A stretch of DNA of 64,000 bases from Bdellovibrio sp. (GCA_014376435.1 JACMRL010000016.1:85712-149711); one strand, 5' to 3'. Positions 18,577 to 27,041 are shown, numbered from the stretch's first letter. Numbers and translations: made by a program. The notes: a model not told the origin generated them from the letters alone.

Positions 18577-18594
18577 GCCTTCAAAGTTGAAGGC
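18577..18594. repeat. Perfect inverted repeat upstream of smc
   Basis: Arms GCCTTCAA (18577-18584) and TTGAAGGC (18587-18594) around AG. It lies about 40 bases upstream of the smc start codon on the minus strand. No T run follows on either strand, so it is not a standard terminator. It could be an operator or a 5'-UTR hairpin of smc. Confidence 0.4.
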
Positions 18595-18804
18595 TGGACT
18601 TAAGGCCATGTTCACCGATTATTCTAGGGGTGCAAACGGCCATGTCAATAAAACTAAGAAGTAAAATATGATCTTTTTTTAGGCTTTTCATACATCGACA
18701 GCAAATATCAGGAAATAAACCGCTTCGCTCTAACATCTGAGTATAAAAGCAAATTTTTAAAGCAATTATTTTACTTGGTCTGCTTGATACGCGAAGCTCA
18801 ACCT

Positions 18805-19401
18805 ATGTTTAGATCATATGCAATTATTATGATGCTTTTATCGTTTTCAGCCCATGCTTGTGACGATTGGTTTAAAAAACTTAAAATAAAAGACGCGAAA
18901 ACGTGTGAATCAAAGTGTCGAACTGCACTAACCGACATGTCTACTTTTATGTGCACTCAAGATTGTGAACAGCTTTGCAAGAGCTTAGCTGAATCCGCAA
19001 AAGAAGAAAATAATTTTTATGGATTAACTGATGATGAAATTTCTTTTTGTAAGAAAAATAGAATAGATTGCTTGAAGGCTTATCGCCTAAGTATTCAAGC
19101 TGAAGAATCTTGTCTATCAATTTATAAGAGAAGCGATACAAACGATGAAAGCGACGCTTGTCGCCATTATATGTGGGCCTTTTTCATGGCGAAAGAAATT
19201 GGAGAAAAAAACGCTAGCCTGATCCTTACCAGCCATGAAAATAATCCCAAAGAAGATGACTCCGAAAAAGAAATGGATCTGGCTAACAATAAAATAGCTT
19301 TAGATGATTTTCGAAATAAAGAACATTCAAAAAAATCTGACCTAGACATTTTAAATTTATATAAAAAGAATTTAAAGAATAAAAAATTTAAAGTAATTTA
19401 A
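18805..19401 (+). CDS. Secreted cysteine-rich protein with DMSTF module and DUF6973-like domain
   Basis: About 198 residues from MFRSYAIIMMLL, a signal peptide ending SAHA. The mature protein opens with a cysteine module, C-x14-C-x3-C-x11-C-x3-C-x3-C, containing DWFKKLKIK and DMSTFMC. The same module, with the same spacing bar one residue, opens the metalloprotease at 21325-22122. The second part has ACRHYMWAFFMAKEIGEK, then SHENNP and EMDLANNKIALD. This order resembles, from memory, the DUF6973 pattern (RHxYWxxxxAxExG ... HE ... MDLxNNxxG), which occurs in secreted and polymorphic-toxin proteins. The C-terminus is lysine-rich. No ribosome site is clear; a longer frame from 18775 has a weaker start. 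Confidence 0.7.
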   Translation: MFRSYAIIMMLLSFSAHACDDWFKKLKIKDAKTCESKCRTALTDMSTFMCTQDCEQLCKSLAESAKEENNFYGLTDDEISFCKKNRIDCLKAYRLSIQAEESCLSIYKRSDTNDESDACRHYMWAFFMAKEIGEKNASLILTSHENNPKEDDSEKEMDLANNKIALDDFRNKEHSKKSDLDILNLYKKNLKNKKFKVI

Positions 19402-19430
19402 CCAAAATATTCGAATTCTGGAGGTCTTCC

Positions 19431-19838
19431 GTGAAAAAACTTATAAAATACATAGTGGGATTTTGGCTAGCGGTAATTCTATTCGGTGGACTGATGGCTT
19501 ATGCCTTTTGGAGCGGCAAAACAATGGCCCCTTCGCAGGTAAAAAAACAATGGGGCCATGAATCTTTGGATATTAAAAAATTCAGAAGCAGCTCGCACGA
19601 AGTAAAGGCCAAAATGGCTTACGCGATTATGACTGATAAATCATTCGTCGGAAAATCTTACGAGGAAATCCGAGAACTCTTCCGACCTAATGAGGGTTAT
19701 TACATGAATGATACAACGCCCGCTTATATCATTTACGATGGTAGCAAATCATCAGAAAATACTTGGCAGTTAGTTTTTAGAATGGATAATAACTACAAGG
19801 TTCGAGACGTCATTATGCATAAAAACTGTTGCAATTAA
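19431..19838 (+). CDS. Membrane-anchored BamE-like small protein
   Basis: 135 residues starting at a GTG (19431) placed after a strong GGAGG. The first 30 residues make one membrane helix (YIVGFWLAVILFGGLMAYAF). The soluble part has the layout seen in many small SmpA/BamE-like proteins: MAYAIMTDKSFVGKSYEEIRELF followed by PAYIIYDGSKS and WQLVFRMDNNYKVRDVIMH. That fold is a two-helix, beta-sheet unit that binds partners rather than catalysing. The protein ends in NCCN. It follows the DMSTF protein by 29 bases and may be in the same unit. The fold call is from pattern only. Confidence 0.62.
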   Translation: MKKLIKYIVGFWLAVILFGGLMAYAFWSGKTMAPSQVKKQWGHESLDIKKFRSSSHEVKAKMAYAIMTDKSFVGKSYEEIRELFRPNEGYYMNDTTPAYIIYDGSKSSENTWQLVFRMDNNYKVRDVIMHKNCCN

Positions 19839-19913
19839 GAATTATGGCATTTCTTAACCTAATCTTCACGTGACCGCTTGATGAATTGGCTTAGTCTTAT
19901 GTGTAAGAACAAT

Positions 19914-20600
19914 ATGAAGAAAAAATACCTTGTTGACCTTCACATTCACTCTCATTTCAGCGATGGCAAGCTCAGTATTGCGGAAATTGTAGACCTTTAT
20001 GGCGCAAAAGGTTTTAGCATAATCGCCCTGACGGATCATTTGGCAGACTCTAAAACGTTAACCGGCTTTGTCACTTGTAAACTAAAACTTTCTCTCACTT
20101 CCGAAAATATGGATCTCTATTTACAAACAATACGAAACGAAGCACGCAGGGCCTGGCAAAAATACGGAATGCTTTTAATTGCCGGCGCCGAAGTTACTTT
20201 GAATTCTTGGTCACGACAAAAAGGCGCGCACCTGGTTTTTTTGGGAATTGATCAGTACATTAATCCGAATCAATCCATCGAAGAAATTTTAATCGAAAAT
20301 CGCCAATTTTTCTCGATTGCAGCTCATCCGCTCTGGGAAAAATCTTACGAATTTAAAACCACCTATCTTTGGGAAAATCGCGAATGTCTTGCTTCACTGT
20401 TCGATGCCTGGGAGTGCGGAACAGCAAACTTTTTTTCAAAAGAAGTTTATCTTTCTGGATTACCGATTGTGGCCTCAAGCGATTTTCACGGACCGACCCG
20501 ATTTGAATCTTGGAAAACTGCGGCCTACTTAGAAGAACTTTCGACTGATTGTTTATTCGACTCAATTAAAAATCGGCACGTTGAACCGGTTTGGATTTAA
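19914..20600 (+). CDS. PHP-domain phosphoesterase
   Basis: Metal-dependent hydrolase of the polymerase and histidinol phosphatase family, about 228 residues from MKKKYLVDLHIHSHFSDG. Metal ligands are visible in order: DLHIHSHFSDG (HxH and the following His), ALTDH, AGAEVTLN (Glu), SIAAHPLW (His) and SSDFHG (DxH). The substrate is unknown; relatives act on nucleotides or phosphosugars (for example the 3',5'-nucleoside bisphosphate phosphatases, or YciV/TrpH). A longer frame begins at 19878, but its first residues look like leader sequence. The gene stands alone on this strand in the accessory block. Confidence 0.85.
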   Translation: MKKKYLVDLHIHSHFSDGKLSIAEIVDLYGAKGFSIIALTDHLADSKTLTGFVTCKLKLSLTSENMDLYLQTIRNEARRAWQKYGMLLIAGAEVTLNSWSRQKGAHLVFLGIDQYINPNQSIEEILIENRQFFSIAAHPLWEKSYEFKTTYLWENRECLASLFDAWECGTANFFSKEVYLSGLPIVASSDFHGPTRFESWKTAAYLEELSTDCLFDSIKNRHVEPVWI

Positions 20601-20658
20601 AGGTGCTTGTTTTTTATATAACAAATAGAAAAAATGAAGCCTCTCCCAGAGGCAAATC

Positions 20659-20757
20659 ATGATCGATCATGTAGGCATTAATATCAGAAATCCCGAAAAA
20701 AGTAGAAATTTTTAGGAGAAAGCTTTAGCTCCATTGGATAATCAAATGCTTTTTTAA
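20659..20757 (+). pseudogene. Remnant of a VOC (glyoxalase/dioxygenase) family gene
   Basis: The frame from ATG 20659 reads MIDHVGINIRNPEKSRNF, then TAG (20713-20715), then continues in the same frame as EKALAPLDNQMLF to a TAA. The whole stretch matches the N-terminus of VOC proteins (DHVGINVSDxEKSKxFYEKALAPLGY), with the tyrosine of FYEKAL changed to a stop and the rest of the gene missing. A truncated, broken copy left from a deletion. It ends at the 3' end of the convergent lipoprotein gene. Confidence 0.72.
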
Positions 20758-20765
20758 GCTCAGGC

Positions 20766-21344
20766 TTACCAATTTTTTTCTATCATTTCGCTTTCATTTT
20801 TCTGACATGCTTGAATTCGATCGATGTGATCTTTGATTTCCTTAGGCGAAGTCCAGCTTATGCTTTCAATAACTTTGAGTCGACGGTTATATGCGATACT
20901 TAAACCTCTTTCGATATTAAAATAAAATGATTGCGTGGGAGAAAAATCTATACATTTTTTTAATGGTATCTCGATAAACTTAACTTCTTTAAATTTTTCA
21001 TTAAAAACAAAATTAAAATTTTCTTCGAGCTCATCTTCTTTGGGAATAAATGTTTTTCCAATCACTTTATTTGTTGAAATATCAAAGCTGATCGCTGCTC
21101 GCTGGGACTGACGTGCCTTTTCGCTATAAATCCAAACCCCTTCGTAATCTTTATTCAAAAATTTTACAATATAAGATTTCTCTGCCGGACCAAGAATTTT
21201 TTTAACTTCCTCTTTTGGCTGATCTAACTTAATTAAATTAAGCTGAGTTATTTCAACATCTCTGACTTGATCATTTCTATTCAATAAACCACATGCAGAT
21301 AAAGATAATAATAATATGAACGTGCTACTTTTTTTCATATTCAC
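20766..21344 (-). CDS. Lipoprotein with BamE-like repeat
   Basis: 192 residues with an N-terminal signal and lipobox (LLLSLSAC), so it is probably membrane-anchored. MKKSS at 21338 is an equally possible start. The front of the mature part, TQLNLIKLDQPKEEVKKILGP, has the spacing of SmpA/BamE or OmlA domains; the rest (VWIYSEKARQSQRAAISFDIS, then FEIPLKKCIDFSPTQSFYF) looks like a beta domain of unknown type. The gene overlaps the end of the metalloprotease gene by about 14-20 bases and is the last gene of a run that starts with the AbiE-like regulator. Function unknown. Confidence 0.65.
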   Translation of the reverse strand: MNMKKSSTFILLLSLSACGLLNRNDQVRDVEITQLNLIKLDQPKEEVKKILGPAEKSYIVKFLNKDYEGVWIYSEKARQSQRAAISFDISTNKVIGKTFIPKEDELEENFNFVFNEKFKEVKFIEIPLKKCIDFSPTQSFYFNIERGLSIAYNRRLKVIESISWTSPKEIKDHIDRIQACQKNESEMIEKNW

Positions 21345-22122
21345 AGGCCTCTTTTAATTTAAAATTTTTCGAAAATTTATTTAATATCCAATCGTAAGCT
21401 TTAGGAACTTTTGATTTTAATCCCTCTGGAGCGAATAGAAAATATTCTATATTGGTAGCAAAATCCTCGTCCACATTATCTCGGGCCCCATTACTTATAA
21501 ATGGTCCACTTCGAGCTCGTCCTTTATAAGCTACGCTCCATCCGAGTGACGTTTCATAATCTTTAATGTCTCTCTTTGAAAAATTTAAGAAAATGGCGTG
21601 GGCCAATTCATGTGCAACAATTTTATCGAGCGATAACCCAGGTCCATCAAAAGCACTATTATAAACTACAATTTCTTGGCCTGATTCAGCGATAGATCCT
21701 GGATTTCCAATAGCGCTTGATCGTTGCATTCTGTAAAAACCCTTGAATGCGATTTTTTTAAAAACATTCGGCAGTTGACCTAATACAGCCTGCAGCTTTT
21801 CTTTTTCATCATTTGTCCAACTTAATGATTTTTCTACACGAGGCTCCCATTTTTCGGGGCGCCCATCTTTGATTTTACTTTTCCAGTAGGAGTCAGGCTC
21901 ACACTTTGTGCTACAAAATTTTTCACACTCTTGCGAACAAGAGAACGTGCTCATGTCCATTTGCAAAGTGGTGCATTTGCTTATGCAGGCTTTATCGTTT
22001 TTAGAAATTTTTGATTCTTTAAACCAATCGAGACAGGTATCAGCAAAGCAAATATACGGAAAAAATATAATTAGAATTGCTAGCCTGGAAGCATTTCTAT
22101 CGTATATACGTTGAACTTTCAT
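21325..22122 (-). CDS. Secreted zinc metalloprotease with DMSTF cysteine module
   Basis: 265 residues. A signal-like stretch (residues 12-28, LAILIIFFPYICFADT) is followed by a cysteine module with C-x15-C-x3-C-x11-C-x3-C-x3-C spacing that contains DWFKESKISK and MDMSTFSC. It matches the N-terminal module of the protein at 18805-19401. The C-terminal part has the zinc site KIVAHELAHAIF (HExxH, H171 and H175, base E172) and downstream NVDEDFATNIEYFL, a plausible third ligand Glu. YDWILNKFS closes the domain. This looks like a secreted or envelope gluzincin. The gene overlaps the nucleotidyltransferase upstream by ATGA, so the two are translationally coupled. Confidence 0.76.
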   Translation of the reverse strand: MKVQRIYDRNASRLAILIIFFPYICFADTCLDWFKESKISKNDKACISKCTTLQMDMSTFSCSQECEKFCSTKCEPDSYWKSKIKDGRPEKWEPRVEKSLSWTNDEKEKLQAVLGQLPNVFKKIAFKGFYRMQRSSAIGNPGSIAESGQEIVVYNSAFDGPGLSLDKIVAHELAHAIFLNFSKRDIKDYETSLGWSVAYKGRARSGPFISNGARDNVDEDFATNIEYFLFAPEGLKSKVPKAYDWILNKFSKNFKLKEACEYEKK

Positions 22123-22904
22123 TTTTGAACTACCAAATTGATAGTGGCTAAAAATCCAGGTTTACTTAATTTTCCAGTTACATCTTGCCGTTCAAGAAGA
22201 TCCCAATCTTGTGGTGTAGCTGAATCAATCCATGAATTTAAATTTTCTTTAAACGTTTTTGTCCATGGCGCAGGATTTTTTTTCATAAGCTTTGGCAAGG
22301 CCTTTAGAACCGCAAAAGAAACATCGTACAATTGAGTTAAAACGAACCAAATTCCATACAAATCCTTATACTTCTTTACTTTAACAGTTCTCTTTGTAAA
22401 TGTTAATCTTTTGTGAAAAACCCCAGCTTCGGGCTTAACAACTAAGATCTTTGCCCCATTTGGTAAACTCAAAGGCAATGCTTCTTTCAAGCTCATTTCA
22501 ATATATGAAAGAGCTTGTGCATTTACTCCCGCATCACTAATCACCACCACACCTTCTTGGTTACGTGATTTATTGTCGGTTAAAAATTCCACTTCGATTT
22601 CAACTTCATTAAACTGTTTAATAAAACTCTGAACCGCAGGATTATCTAACGACTTATTTTTAGGCTCATAACCACTAGACATCAATAACTCGGATATCTT
22701 TTCGTCGCCGACTTTTAAAGGCTTTCTGGGTATAAGATAATCTATGTCGGTCGTACCTACCGCCCCTGAATTGGCTTTAGACAATACAAGGTCGTACAAA
22801 ATTAAGGCGACTCCGCCGCCCACAACAAGCTGACCATTCCATCGCTTTAATATAGAGGCTAATTTTTCAACCTGAACAAGTAATTCTGTGCTATCTAATT
22901 GCAT
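22119..22904 (-). CDS. AbiEii-like nucleotidyltransferase
   Basis: About 262 residues from MQLDSTELL (ATG 22904), chosen because it gives a 14-base overlap with the regulator gene; a longer frame starts at 22976. The nucleotidyltransferase core is clear: VVGGGVALILYDL, then GTTDIDYLIPRKP (the DxD pair), and later EVEIEVEFLTDNKSRN. Residues 150-220 form the usual helical extension (ALSYIEMSLKEALPL; VFHKRLTF). In AbiE-type (type IV) systems such a protein is the toxin, acting through nucleotide transfer, and the neighbouring winged-helix protein is the antitoxin. Assignment to AbiE is by motif and gene order, not by search. Confidence 0.78.
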   Translation of the reverse strand: MQLDSTELLVQVEKLASILKRWNGQLVVGGGVALILYDLVLSKANSGAVGTTDIDYLIPRKPLKVGDEKISELLMSSGYEPKNKSLDNPAVQSFIKQFNEVEIEVEFLTDNKSRNQEGVVVISDAGVNAQALSYIEMSLKEALPLSLPNGAKILVVKPEAGVFHKRLTFTKRTVKVKKYKDLYGIWFVLTQLYDVSFAVLKALPKLMKKNPAPWTKTFKENLNSWIDSATPQDWDLLERQDVTGKLSKPGFLATINLVVQK

Positions 22905-23613
22905 TTTCGATTTCACGCCATGAGCAAATAGATTTAATGTCATCCATTTTTCTAAACAAGGCCTCAGCTTGCTCAATGCCTCTTACCGGAAAGTGCAAAA
23001 GATCTAACACTGTTAAAAATGCATAGGGTTTCATCCAGATCTCTTTTTGAATTTCACTACTAACCCTTTCAATTAAAGCTGAATAATACGGTTTTATTAA
23101 AAGAACCTCGTACCCACGATCTAATTCTACAAGACTTAATTGATTAGAAATTTTCGCAAGCCTGTCCCAGTTTAAAAGATAATACTCTTGCGGTCTTAAA
23201 TTTGTGGTTTTTAAATTAAAATATTCCGCAGAAGCCGTATGCAATGCAGGCACTAAATTAAGCTTTCCTGCGTTTGATTTTCTATCAAAAAAAGCAAACC
23301 CCTTAGTTTTAGTCTTTTTAATTAAATTGTATTCTTTTATCCAATCAATCAAAAGCTTATCTGGATATTTTAAATAAAATTTCTTATTTGTTCTTAAGCC
23401 TTTTGAGGTGATAATTCCAATGTATTCCAACTGCTTAACAACCTTATGGACAAGGCCTATGCTAGTACCCGTAAGCCTACTCAACTCATTAATAGAAAAT
23501 CCATCTTTCTGAATTTGAATGTGATAAGCCAAAAGCCAAAATAAGATCAATGACGATTTATTACTATAAATATCTATTTCGATGTCCGAACCCCTAAGGG
23601 GTAAAACTGCCAT
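22891..23613 (-). CDS. AbiEi-like winged-helix regulator / antitoxin
   Basis: About 240 residues. The ATG at 23622 overlaps a consensus -10 box (TATAAT at 23621-23626), so I take the next ATG (23613), which would start a leaderless mRNA. Residues about 25-75 form a winged helix-turn-helix (GFSINELSRLTGTSIGLVHKVVKQLEYIGII). The middle region is basic, and the C-terminal part (VLLIKPYYSALIERVSSEIQKEIWMKPYAFLTVLDLLHFPVRGIEQAE) is an AbiEi-like helical domain. It is probably the DNA-binding antitoxin of the nucleotidyltransferase that follows. An inverted repeat lies just upstream, in the core of its promoter. Confidence 0.73.
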   Translation of the reverse strand: MAVLPLRGSDIEIDIYSNKSSLILFWLLAYHIQIQKDGFSINELSRLTGTSIGLVHKVVKQLEYIGIITSKGLRTNKKFYLKYPDKLLIDWIKEYNLIKKTKTKGFAFFDRKSNAGKLNLVPALHTASAEYFNLKTTNLRPQEYYLLNWDRLAKISNQLSLVELDRGYEVLLIKPYYSALIERVSSEIQKEIWMKPYAFLTVLDLLHFPVRGIEQAEALFRKMDDIKSICSWREIENAIR

Positions 23614-23620
23614 TCTATTC

Positions 23621-23654
23621 ATTATAATACACTATTCAATATAAAGTGAATAGT
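23621..23654 (-). promoter_or_regulatory. Promoter and inverted repeat of the AbiE-like operon (leaderless)
   Basis: On the minus strand a -10 box TATAAT occupies 23626-23621 with a possible -35 TTCACT 18 bases upstream. Only 7 bases (GAATAGA) separate the -10 from the ATG at 23613, which places the start of transcription at or next to the AUG. An inverted repeat, ACTATTCA (23631-23638) and TGAATAGT (23647-23654), covers the spacer and -35, where a repressor would act. Confidence 0.6.
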
Positions 23655-23808
23655 TGTTTTTAGTAAATAGATCGAATGAAACTGCAGCAGCACATGGTAA
23701 ACAGTTTCAACACTTTTAGGTCTTATCTAAAGCTTATTCGATTTAATACGGCACCGAAATCGCAAAAAAGTACATGACTGTGGAACTTAACTTTTAAAAG
23801 GACAATTT

Positions 23809-24282
23809 ATGAAATCTTTTTTTGCGACTGTATTTATCTTGGCGACTCATTTTTCGGCACAGGCCAAACCTCTTACTCGCCAAACTCCCGAAATAAATGA
23901 CATCGATGCGGAAACGGAGATCGCATCCAGATTTGTTACGGGCCCAGCTATACTAAAAAAGATATCGGCGACTCAATCATTGGTTATGACACGCGAATTC
24001 GGCAGAGGTACGTACAATACAGTAACGATTTGGTTAAAAGATGGCGACGGCAAAAATAAAAAGTATTTTTAGCTAGCTCAAGCCGGCCGCGACACCGACA
24101 GTGAAGCACCAGCTTTTTCATTTTTAAAAAATAATTTAATCGTTCGCGGACCATTGGTTATAAATACACCCGGCGAAGATGGATTGTTCTCTCCAAGTGT
24201 TGTTGGAAAATTCAAGACGACCGTGAAAATTCATAGTCTTAGCGGGCAAACCGCGAAAATTGAAAAACAACATTGCGAATAA
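23809..24282 (+). pseudogene. Exported protein gene interrupted by an in-frame TAG
   Basis: ATG 23809 follows a good ribosome site (AAAAGGA). The first 87 codons give a signal peptide (ending HFSAQA) and a short mature part (KPLTRQTPEINDIDAETE ... TVTIWLKDGDGKNKKYF). After TAG (24070-24072) the same frame stays open for 69 more codons: LAQAGRDTDSEAPAF, IVRGPLVINTPGEDG, KFKTTVKIHSLSG and a Cys-containing end, then TAA. The downstream half looks like genuine coding sequence, so this is either a recently broken gene or a sequence with amber readthrough. No known family. It sits at the end of the accessory block before ppdK. Confidence 0.62.
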
Positions 24283-24353
24283 TGATCAACAAAAGAAAAA
24301 TCGGATCGGCTAGATTTCTTACGAAATAATTCAAGCAATCCGAAATTTCCAAA

Positions 24354-27029
24354 TTACTTCTTCATTAAACTAGCACGGGCCGCCGCAAGTCTTGCGATTG
24401 GCACGCGAAACGGTGAACAACTGACGTAATCAAGATTTACGCGCTCAAAAAACTCGATCGAATCTGGGTCGCCGCCGTGCTCTCCGCAAACGCCCACTTT
24501 TAAATTACCCTTCGTCTGACGACCTAGATCAACACCTGTTTTAACTAAAGTACCCACACCTAATTGATCGATACTGACGAATGGATCTTTAGCAAAAATT
24601 CCTTGAGAGACATAGCTTCCTAAGAAACGGCCCGAATCATCGCGTGAAAGGCCTAATGTCGTTTGAGTTAAGTCATTGGTACCAAAGCTAAAGAAATCTG
24701 CGTGGTGAGCGATCTCGTGCGCGGTAACCGCGGCGCGAGGAAGTTCGATCATGGTACCTATTTGGTATTCAAACGTAATGCCTTTTTCTTTTTGAACTTT
24801 TTCAACCACTTCGATGGTTTGTGCGCGTAAGATTTCTAATTCTTTCGCCATGCCCACAAGCGGAATCATAATTTCTGGAACTAACTTCATTCCTTCTTTA
24901 ACTAACTGGGCCGCCGCTTCGGCAATCGCGCGCACCTGCATTTGATAAATTTCAGGGTACGTGACGGCTAGTCTGCAACCTCTGTGACCCAACATCGGAT
25001 TGAATTCATGTAAGCTTTGGATTTTATTTTTCAAACGATCTTCGTTGTAGTTGATACGTTTGGCTAATTCTTTAATTTCTGAATCCGTGTGCGGAACAAA
25101 TTCATGCAACGGCGGATCTAATAAACGAATCGTTACCGGAAAACCTTCCATGATTTTGAAAAGTTGATAAAAGTCATCGCGCTGCATCGGCAAAAGTTTC
25201 GCGAGTGCTTTTTCACGCTCTGGCTTTGTGTCTGCAATAATCATTTCACGAACGGCATCAATACGATCTGCGCCGAAGAACATATGTTCCGTGCGGCAAA
25301 GACCAATCCCTTCCGCACCAAATTCACGCGCGATTTTTGCATCTTTCGGTGAATCTGCGTTCGCGCGCACTTTCATGCGGCGAACTTTATCGGCCATCGT
25401 CATCAAACGATGAAATGTTCCATCCAGTTTTGGCTCGATCGTTTTCACTTCACCTAAAAATACTTCGCCGGTACTGCCGTCTAAAGTAATCAGGTCGCCT
25501 TTTTTAATCACGTAACCTTTAGCTTTAAAGGTTTCCGTATTGTAATTTACTTCCACATCTGAACAACCCGCTACGCAACACTTACCCATTCCGCGCGCGA
25601 CCACCGCCGCATGGGAAGTCATTCCACCCCGTGAAGTTAGAATTCCTTGCGCCGCAATCATTCCAGCAATATCTTCCGGAGAAGTTTCTACGCGCACTAA
25701 AATAACTTTATGACCTTTTTCTTTCATCTCGACGGCATCTTCCGGAGTGAAAACTACCATGCCGCATACTCCGCCGGGTGATGCCGGAAGCCCGCGCGCA
25801 ATTTCAGTTTTTTTCGCTTGTGGATCTAAAGTCGGATGTAAAAGTTGATCTAAAGAGGAAGGATCTATTCTTAAGATCGCTTCTTTTTCGGTAATCATTT
25901 TTTCATCGATCATATCACACGCAATTTGTAACGAAGCTTTCGCCGTACGCTTTCCGTTGCGGGTTTGCAGCATCCACAATTTCTTTTTCTCGATCGTGAA
26001 TTCGATATCTTGCATATCTTTAAAGTAAGTTTCTAATTTTTGGTAAATCACTTCTAAATCTTGATAGGCCGCTGGCATGATCTCTTTGAGGAGATGAATC
26101 GGTTGCGGAGTTCGAATTCCGGCAACGACGTCTTCACCTTGTGCGTTCACTAAAAATTCTCCGTAGAATTTCTTTTCGCCCGTACTTGGATTACGCGTAA
26201 ACGCAACGCCCGTAGCTGAATCATCGCCTAAGTTTCCAAAGACCATCGATTGAACATTGACGGCCGTGCCCCACTCCGCCGGAATGCTGTGTAAATCGCG
26301 GTAAGTGATCGCGCGCGGAGTATTCCAACTGCGGAATACGGCTGAAACCGCACCCCAAAGTTGCTCGTAAGCATCGTTTGGAAAACTTTGGCCCGTGATT
26401 TGTTTAACCATCTCTTTAAATTTTTTAACTAATTTTTTTAAATCGTCCGTCGTTAGATCGGTATCATTATGAATTCCTTTTTCGGCCTTCATATCTTCTA
26501 AAGTGACCTCTAATAACGAAGAATTCATTCCCATGACTACATCAGAGTACATCTGTATAAAACGACGATACGAATCCCAGGCAAAGCGCGGATTATTTGA
26601 TGAAGTTGCTAAGCCTTCAACCGTTTGGTCGTTTAACCCTAAGTTAAGAATGGTATCCATCATTCCCGGCATGGAAGCGCGGGCGCCCGAACGAACGCTG
26701 ACTAATAATGGATTTTTCACATCACCAAATTTTTTATCAATTTTAGCTTCTACTTTTTTCAAAGCTTCTAAAACTGCCGGGCGAGACCACTCTGGTAACT
26801 TTCCGCCCTCGTTCGTAAAGTGCGTACAAATATCCGTCGAGATGGTAAACCCCGGAGGAACCGGTAAACCGATCGCCGTCATCTCGGCAAGGTTAGAACC
26901 TTTTCCGCCTAATATATTCTTCATCGCGGCACTTCCCTCGGTGTCACCCGCCGCGAAGAAGTAAACGAATTTTTTTGGAATTTCTAGCGTTACGTTTTTA
27001 GTTTGAGATTTCGATGTTAAAGTATCCAT
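24354..27029 (-). CDS. ppdK: Pyruvate, phosphate dikinase
   Basis: Reversibly converts pyruvate, ATP and Pi to phosphoenolpyruvate, AMP and PPi; links glycolysis and gluconeogenesis. The 891 residues have all three domains: the N-terminal ATP-grasp nucleotide domain (NILGGKGSNLAEM; VRSGARASMPGMMDTILNLG), the mobile phosphohistidine domain (GILTSRGGMTSHAAVVARGMG, catalytic His in TSH), and the C-terminal TIM-barrel with GLCRTEHMFF, GTMIELPRAAV, SFGTNDLTQTTLG and GVCGEHGGDPDSI. Length is typical. A clear ribosome site (AGGGAG) precedes the ATG. The next gene upstream is glyS, only 12 bases away. Confidence 0.96.
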   Translation of the reverse strand: MDTLTSKSQTKNVTLEIPKKFVYFFAAGDTEGSAAMKNILGGKGSNLAEMTAIGLPVPPGFTISTDICTHFTNEGGKLPEWSRPAVLEALKKVEAKIDKKFGDVKNPLLVSVRSGARASMPGMMDTILNLGLNDQTVEGLATSSNNPRFAWDSYRRFIQMYSDVVMGMNSSLLEVTLEDMKAEKGIHNDTDLTTDDLKKLVKKFKEMVKQITGQSFPNDAYEQLWGAVSAVFRSWNTPRAITYRDLHSIPAEWGTAVNVQSMVFGNLGDDSATGVAFTRNPSTGEKKFYGEFLVNAQGEDVVAGIRTPQPIHLLKEIMPAAYQDLEVIYQKLETYFKDMQDIEFTIEKKKLWMLQTRNGKRTAKASLQIACDMIDEKMITEKEAILRIDPSSLDQLLHPTLDPQAKKTEIARGLPASPGGVCGMVVFTPEDAVEMKEKGHKVILVRVETSPEDIAGMIAAQGILTSRGGMTSHAAVVARGMGKCCVAGCSDVEVNYNTETFKAKGYVIKKGDLITLDGSTGEVFLGEVKTIEPKLDGTFHRLMTMADKVRRMKVRANADSPKDAKIAREFGAEGIGLCRTEHMFFGADRIDAVREMIIADTKPEREKALAKLLPMQRDDFYQLFKIMEGFPVTIRLLDPPLHEFVPHTDSEIKELAKRINYNEDRLKNKIQSLHEFNPMLGHRGCRLAVTYPEIYQMQVRAIAEAAAQLVKEGMKLVPEIMIPLVGMAKELEILRAQTIEVVEKVQKEKGITFEYQIGTMIELPRAAVTAHEIAHHADFFSFGTNDLTQTTLGLSRDDSGRFLGSYVSQGIFAKDPFVSIDQLGVGTLVKTGVDLGRQTKGNLKVGVCGEHGGDPDSIEFFERVNLDYVSCSPFRVPIARLAAARASLMKK

Positions 27030-27041
27030 AACTTCGGCTCC

